Source: Sipunculus nudus
Taxonomy: Eukaryota > Annelida > Sipuncula > Golfingiida > Sipunculidae
NCBI GenBank assembly: GCA_026874595.1
Contig: CM049321.1
Coordinates: forward strand, 23,923,979-23,987,978
Direction: 5' to 3'
DNA: 64,000 nucleotides
The notes beneath the pieces are model-generated. The model searched no databases, was not told where the DNA came from, and saw only the letters and a list, made by a program, of their open reading frames with translations. Both the position numbers and the translations under genes were made by a program. Below, in pieces: positions 60,301 through 64,000 of the stretch. The number at the start of each line of letters is the position of its first letter. Position 1 is the stretch's first letter.

Positions 60301-61319
60301 ACTAGATTGTCATAGATCGACTGGTGCTAGCAGCATGTCCGTGGTGATCCGGCCCGAAACCTGAACCTGAGCCATTCTCTCGAAGAGGGACCACTGACCA
60401 CCAAACAACAATATGTGAAGGGGGATTTTCACACTCACCATGTTCCTCCCAACTCTCCGGGATACTTGTGCTGACCTGGGCATTGAGAGAAGTCCGTTCC
60501 TTACCCCCATGTCCGATTCGTTTTTGTCTGCTTGATTCCACTTAATTAAGAATCAAATAACAAAAGAAAATATAAGGACAGCATGGTACAAATTGAAAGA
60601 AAAAGTCAAACCTACTATTTTGTATAAAATCGTTCTATTAAATATTGCCGAAGTTATATTCGTAAGCTCATGTATATTTAAAAGACGTATGTTTTTTTGG
60701 TTAAAAACACAATAAACAGTATTTCGGAACTTGCTATGAAAGGAATTTTGAATTTCATAAATGTTAAGGGGATATCAGGTAAACCCAAATGGAAAACATT
60801 CATATACCTTGCATACTTTTCATCGGTTGAAATGTGGTGGCGTTAGCTGTGGTTACTGTATACCAGCTCTGTGTGAGTCCAAGCACGCATTCCTTTTCCG
60901 TATCTACTGTTGCCACAGTGCACATGGGATTGTCACTGCAATGTAAAATACACCCGAAGGTCCGTGCTGTAGTGGACCCTTTCATGTGGAAACGCTGTGT
61001 TCTTATTGCGAGCATCCTCCTCTCTTTTAAGATTCGATACCAGGTGTCAAAGGAAAGTGATGCATTTACGTCTAAAACAGAGTTAATAGATACAAGTATA
61101 AATACTAGAAGGTGCAGTAATAGTAGGTTAAACTGTCATATTCCATTGGCCGACATACAAAGTCAAAATTGCTCCTGGATGTATAAATATATGTTATATA
61201 TTTAATAAGAAACAGTTGCTAAATGAAAAGCCTCATTTTTAATTTCTTTCTATATTCTTACCTGTAAGGATTCCAAAAAGGACCAATGAAAGCAAATGCA
61301 ATGCATATTTCAGGAACAT
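56174..61319 (-). CDS. Secreted PAN-like/C-type lectin protein, six exons, intact
   Basis: Extracellular protein with probable ligand-binding role. Exons: 61,262-61,319; 60,808-61,071; 60,439-60,540; 57,727-57,812; 56,662-56,776; 56,174-56,424. Total 876 nt, 291 residues, phases 1,1,1,0,1 consistent throughout, GT/AG at every intron. Exon 1: signal peptide (LHLLSLVLFGILT). Exon 2: PAN/apple-like module (FDTWYRI, ARTFGCILHC, NPMCTVATVDT, CVLGL). Exon 3: basic/Ser-rich linker. Exons 4-6: CTLD, with CYEGFED, PSCYLHI, ATSADKECNRKNGYLVTIES, YHWLSLSFNP, NWFPGQP, YCAVLNP, QWGNSRC and AVCES. The usual sugar-binding triplets EPN/QPD and WND are replaced by QPT and WGN, so classical Ca2+-dependent mannose/galactose binding is doubtful. 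The exon 5 acceptor could be 3 nt earlier (extra Gln). Start chosen as the first ATG giving a signal peptide. Family is firm; ligand unknown. Confidence 0.88.
57195..57353. repeat. Inverted pair of microsatellites: (AT)n(GT)n ... (CA)n(TA)n
   Basis: At the left (TA)n runs into (GT)n; at the right (CA)n runs into (TA)n, so the flanks are reverse complements enclosing about 80 bp. The inside starts 'ggaaat', ends 'attttcc' and contains the hairpin 'cagaaaagtcggttttctg'. It lies in the intron between exons 4 and 5 of the PAN-CTLD gene. Confidence 0.8.
57925..59396. repeat. Near-identical direct duplication, ~705 bp, period 766 bp
   Basis: Copy 1 spans about 57,925-58,630 and copy 2 about 58,691-59,396, separated by about 60 bp. 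I noticed only about five substitutions and no indel, so it is very recent. It lies in the intron between exons 3 and 4 of the intact PAN-CTLD gene. A short open frame of about 60 codons is carried in both copies but resembles nothing known. Confidence 0.95.
60196..60412. repeat. Tandem duplication, 107-bp unit, two copies, next to exon 3
   Basis: 'agattgtcatagatcgatcggtgctagcag' (60,198) recurs as 'agattgtcatagatcgactggtgctagcag' (60,305). Both continue with 'ccggcccgaaacctgaa' and a 'gaagag..gacnactg' end. It lies about 30 bp beyond the exon 3 donor (60,438) of the PAN-CTLD gene. Confidence 0.9.
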
Positions 61320-62640
61320 TTGTTTCAACTTTCGAAATTATGTCTTCAGCTGTGTGTTGCGTCCAGGTGGTTAACATGGATAATGCGCCTCTGAATATAA
61401 CAGTTGTACCCCTTTGATATTCTCAAAATGCCAGTTTCCCAAATTATTGATGATATAAAGAAAAGTCACTTTGGTTCTATTTCCCTTTGGTTGAACACTG
61501 AACACTCTTTTGAAGGAAATTAGTTTCGGTGTAATCGCCGAGATCCTTGACGGTACCCGACATTTTAATATGCGGTGTCTTTTGTTTACCTGTACCGCTG
61601 TGATACATGTGCCTCATAACTGAAATATACAAATCACCCTTAATAGCTTGGCAGTGTTTAAAGCATTGTTTCGTGTGTTATGTCTTTCAGTTGGACACTA
61701 TCGATTATAAATGTCATCCATGCCATGTAATGAGCCGGATTAAAGCTAATTACTATAACATGTCTGGCATGGAAATCCTAATTATTAAACTTTTTGTCTG
61801 ATGGCATATAGGGCTCCCATCACTAAAATGAAAACATATTGATAATCTTTTTCCTAATTTCCCTGTTGTACGATTTAGATATATATTGGTAGCAAAATCC
61901 ATACTGCTTTATCATGTATCTTACACTTGGGCCAAGATGTGTCAAAAGGTTTCCACTAGCATTCAAAGCAATATGTAAAACAAAAATAATTACATAATTA
62001 CATACATTACTGAAATGTACATAGAATAAAGCATTTTCTTGAAGCGCATTTCTAATTGGCATCTAAATTTTTTTTCCAGGTTATATTTAATTCAATTTGT
62101 TTATGTTCTGTCCGAGAAAACTCCATAATACATCTTTAACTATATTTTATACAGTGGTGAGAGACGCATTATCTTTACTTCTGAGGTTCCATCTCTGTAA
62201 ACCATAAACTTACAGTAATATTTGGAAAATAATGTATTCACGCTCTTTCCAGGATGGTTACCTAAGCTCCATAAGACAGAGTTTGCTTTCACAATAATAT
62301 CTGCTCTCTTTCGGAGAATGTCATCACAGTATGTGAGAGAACTGGAAATATATATTGCTAAGTATTAATTTCTATCCTCTTACTTCAGCTTTTGTTGCCT
62401 AAAACAATAGTGGGATAATCTATATTTGATTCATTACGAAGTTCTAAACATACTATATTTTGTGACTGTATATTATGGAGTACTTATTCCCAACATAGCT
62501 ACAGATAATAATTAATTGTAGTAACCCGCTTGACCATGGTGGCAATATCATCATATCATTAGCATAGTTTAGGCAGCCTGCATATTTGTGTTTAAATGTG
62601 ACTCCAAATATCACTCTTTCGTAATCTACATAACATTACT
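61320..62640. other. 5' flank of the PAN-CTLD gene, no other gene seen
   Basis: No exon with a recognisable domain was found. The promoter should lie in the first few hundred bases above 61,319, but no TATA box or initiator could be assigned with confidence. Confidence 0.4.
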
Positions 62641-62683
62641 CAATGTATAGGGGAAATATTAGTAAACTTGGCACCCCGCCCTG

Positions 62684-62720
62684 TTTATTGCTTGCCGGAA
62701 ATCTTCGATTTCGGCAAGCA
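62684..62720. repeat. Short hairpin at repeat-element border
   Basis: 'cttgccggaaatcttcgatttcggcaag' folds as a 12-bp stem (one bulged G) around loop TTC. It is followed by 'tatgtctgtttgtttgtttg' and 'caaggtcaaggtcatc', features shared with the tandem repeat that starts about 500 bp further on. Probably one end of a repetitive element. Confidence 0.5.
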
Positions 62721-63239
62721 TGTTGGTCAGTTGTGTATGTCTGTTTGTTTGTTTGTCTCGACCCGCAAATGCACAGTTTTGTAGCGATCGCTTTCAAACT
62801 TACACAGTTGATGTACAACCAAAAGTGTCCGAAGCCTATTGAATTTTGTCAATATTAGTCACAGGTCAAGGTCAAGGTCATCGAAAGTTTGAAAAAAGTT
62901 TTTTTCTTTATATCTTTGTCACCATGAGTCGTATCTACTTCAACTGTAGCTCATTTTAATCTTCATTCCAAGCCCTTACTTCTCGTGTGTAGCTGACTCA
63001 AATTTGCCGTAACCATGGTTACAAATTTTCGGGAAAAAGTCATTATAAATGGTCTTATTTTTCTAACTTTGTCAGTTTTAAAGCTAGAGAGGTCTAGTTT
63101 TTTGCATCAGGTAGTATTCAATTAGATTATTTGACTATATTAAAAGTCTCGCAATATCTCGTACAATATCTCGTTAAACGAGATATTTCGAGATATCACT
63201 AAGTAATAGACAAGAGTCTCCATTCATGCAGGAATCATT

Positions 63240-64000
63240 TTGAAACTGATATATCTTATGTCTGACAAGATTTTTCATTTTCCGAATATGGCCGCTAGGG
63301 GGTGCTGCCCATGACCCTTCCCAACATATCATGTTTTTGGCCATATCTCCATAACCATAATTCTCAATTACAGAAACTGTGGCTAATTTTATTTCTCTTG
63401 GTCTTCCCCATAACCTGAGTAAGTCATGTGGTCTCATTCTTGTGTTACTTTGTTAGTATGTCTGTCTGTTTGTCAGCTGTCCTCCCATTCGCCTGCTTGC
63501 TGGTTTTCGCATATATAGCATTCTACAGTCCACGGTTATGAAAGAATTCTTTTGAAACTGGTACATGTTTTGTCTTACACAAATATCTCGAAATGAATTG
63601 TTCATTTTCCTAATATGGCCGCTAGGGGGTGCTGCCCATGACCCTCCCCAACATATCATGTTTTGGCCATATCTCTATAACTATATTTCTCAATTACAGA
63701 AACTATTGCTTATTCTATTTCTCTTGGTCATCCCCATAACCTGAGTAAGTCATGTGGTCTCATTCTTGTGTTACTTTGTTAGTATGTCTGTCTGTTTGTC
63801 AGTTGTCCTCCCATTCGCCTGCTTGCTGGTTTTCGCATATATAGCATTCTACAGGCCACGGTTATGAAAGAATTCTTTTGAAACTGGTACATGTTTGTCT
63901 TACACAAATATCTCGAAATGAATTGTTCATTTTCCGAATATGGCCGCTATTGGGCGCTTCCCATGACCCTTCCCAACATATCATTTTTTTGGCCATATCT
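63240..64000. repeat. Tandem repeat, ~326-bp unit, runs off the right edge
   Basis: 'atggccgctagggggtgctg' at about 63,288, 63,615 and (diverged, gctattgggcgcttcc) 63,940 gives spacings of 327 and 325 bp. Each unit contains 'aacatatcat', 'ataacctgagtaagtcatgtgg', 'tatgtctgtctgtttgtcag' and 'gcctgcttgctggttttcgc'. At least two full units are visible. Confidence 0.92.

Noticed and set aside
1-64000. CRISPR arrays, operons, bacterial defence islands or prophage
   Set aside because: No short direct repeats with unique spacers, no dense collinear ORFs; exon-intron structure and LINE/SINE content show a eukaryotic nuclear genome.

Overview
This window looks like a piece of an AT-rich invertebrate nuclear genome, most likely a lophotrochozoan and probably a mollusc. 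No prokaryotic or organellar gene organisation is visible. Coding sequence occurs as short exons with GT/AG borders and consistent phases, separated by long introns. The surroundings hold a Penelope-like element, CR1-like and L1/Tx1-like LINE fragments, tRNA-derived SINEs, a Harbinger-type MITE, elements ending in the 'gacggacgg...AGCTAAAA' type of tail often met in mollusc DNA, many (TA)n arrays and tandem duplications. The mollusc call is inference from repeat style and gene families.

Two secreted-protein families fill the window, all on the minus strand. (1) Secretory phospholipase A2 (sPLA2): one four-exon gene (copy B, 21,690-26,892), one decayed copy (A, 7,902-11,967) and one orphan last exon (C, 31,515-31,603). 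These sit in three tandem copies of a several-kilobase segment: A about 5,945-14,070, B about 20,940-30,235, C about 30,710-36,640. Copy B has the Ca2+ loop, the HD catalytic pair and the C-x-C-D helix, but its last-intron acceptor reads AC where copy C has AG. Copy A carries a nonsense codon, frameshifts and a shortened Ca2+ loop. Copy C has lost exons 1-3.

(2) Signal peptide / PAN-like / C-type lectin (CTLD) genes: an intact six-exon gene at 56,174-61,319 (876 coding nt, 291 residues predicted), a paralogue at 39,327-46,957 with a TAA codon inside the CTLD and a fourth exon I could not find, one CTLD exon of a further gene at 729-944 running off the left edge, and a relic of the linker-exon region at 18,880-19,715.

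Layout: 0-3.5 kb, CTLD exon and AT-rich DNA; 3.6-5.9 kb, broken Penelope-like element; 5.9-14.1 kb, duplication unit A; 14.3-18.9 kb, an L1/Tx1-like fragment next to a degenerate CR1-like LINE; 18.9-20.9 kb, relic blocks; 20.9-30.2 kb, unit B; 30.2-30.5 kb, LINE tail; 30.7-36.6 kb, unit C; 36.6-39.3 kb, AT-rich; 39.3-47.0 kb, damaged PAN-CTLD gene; 47.8-48.2 kb, L1/Tx1-like fragment; 48-56 kb, mostly featureless; 56.2-61.3 kb, intact PAN-CTLD gene; 63.2-64.0 kb, start of a ~326-bp tandem repeat. The picture is birth-and-death evolution of a secreted lectin/phospholipase locus, with few copies still looking functional. All similarity statements were made by eye; no alignment or database search was run.
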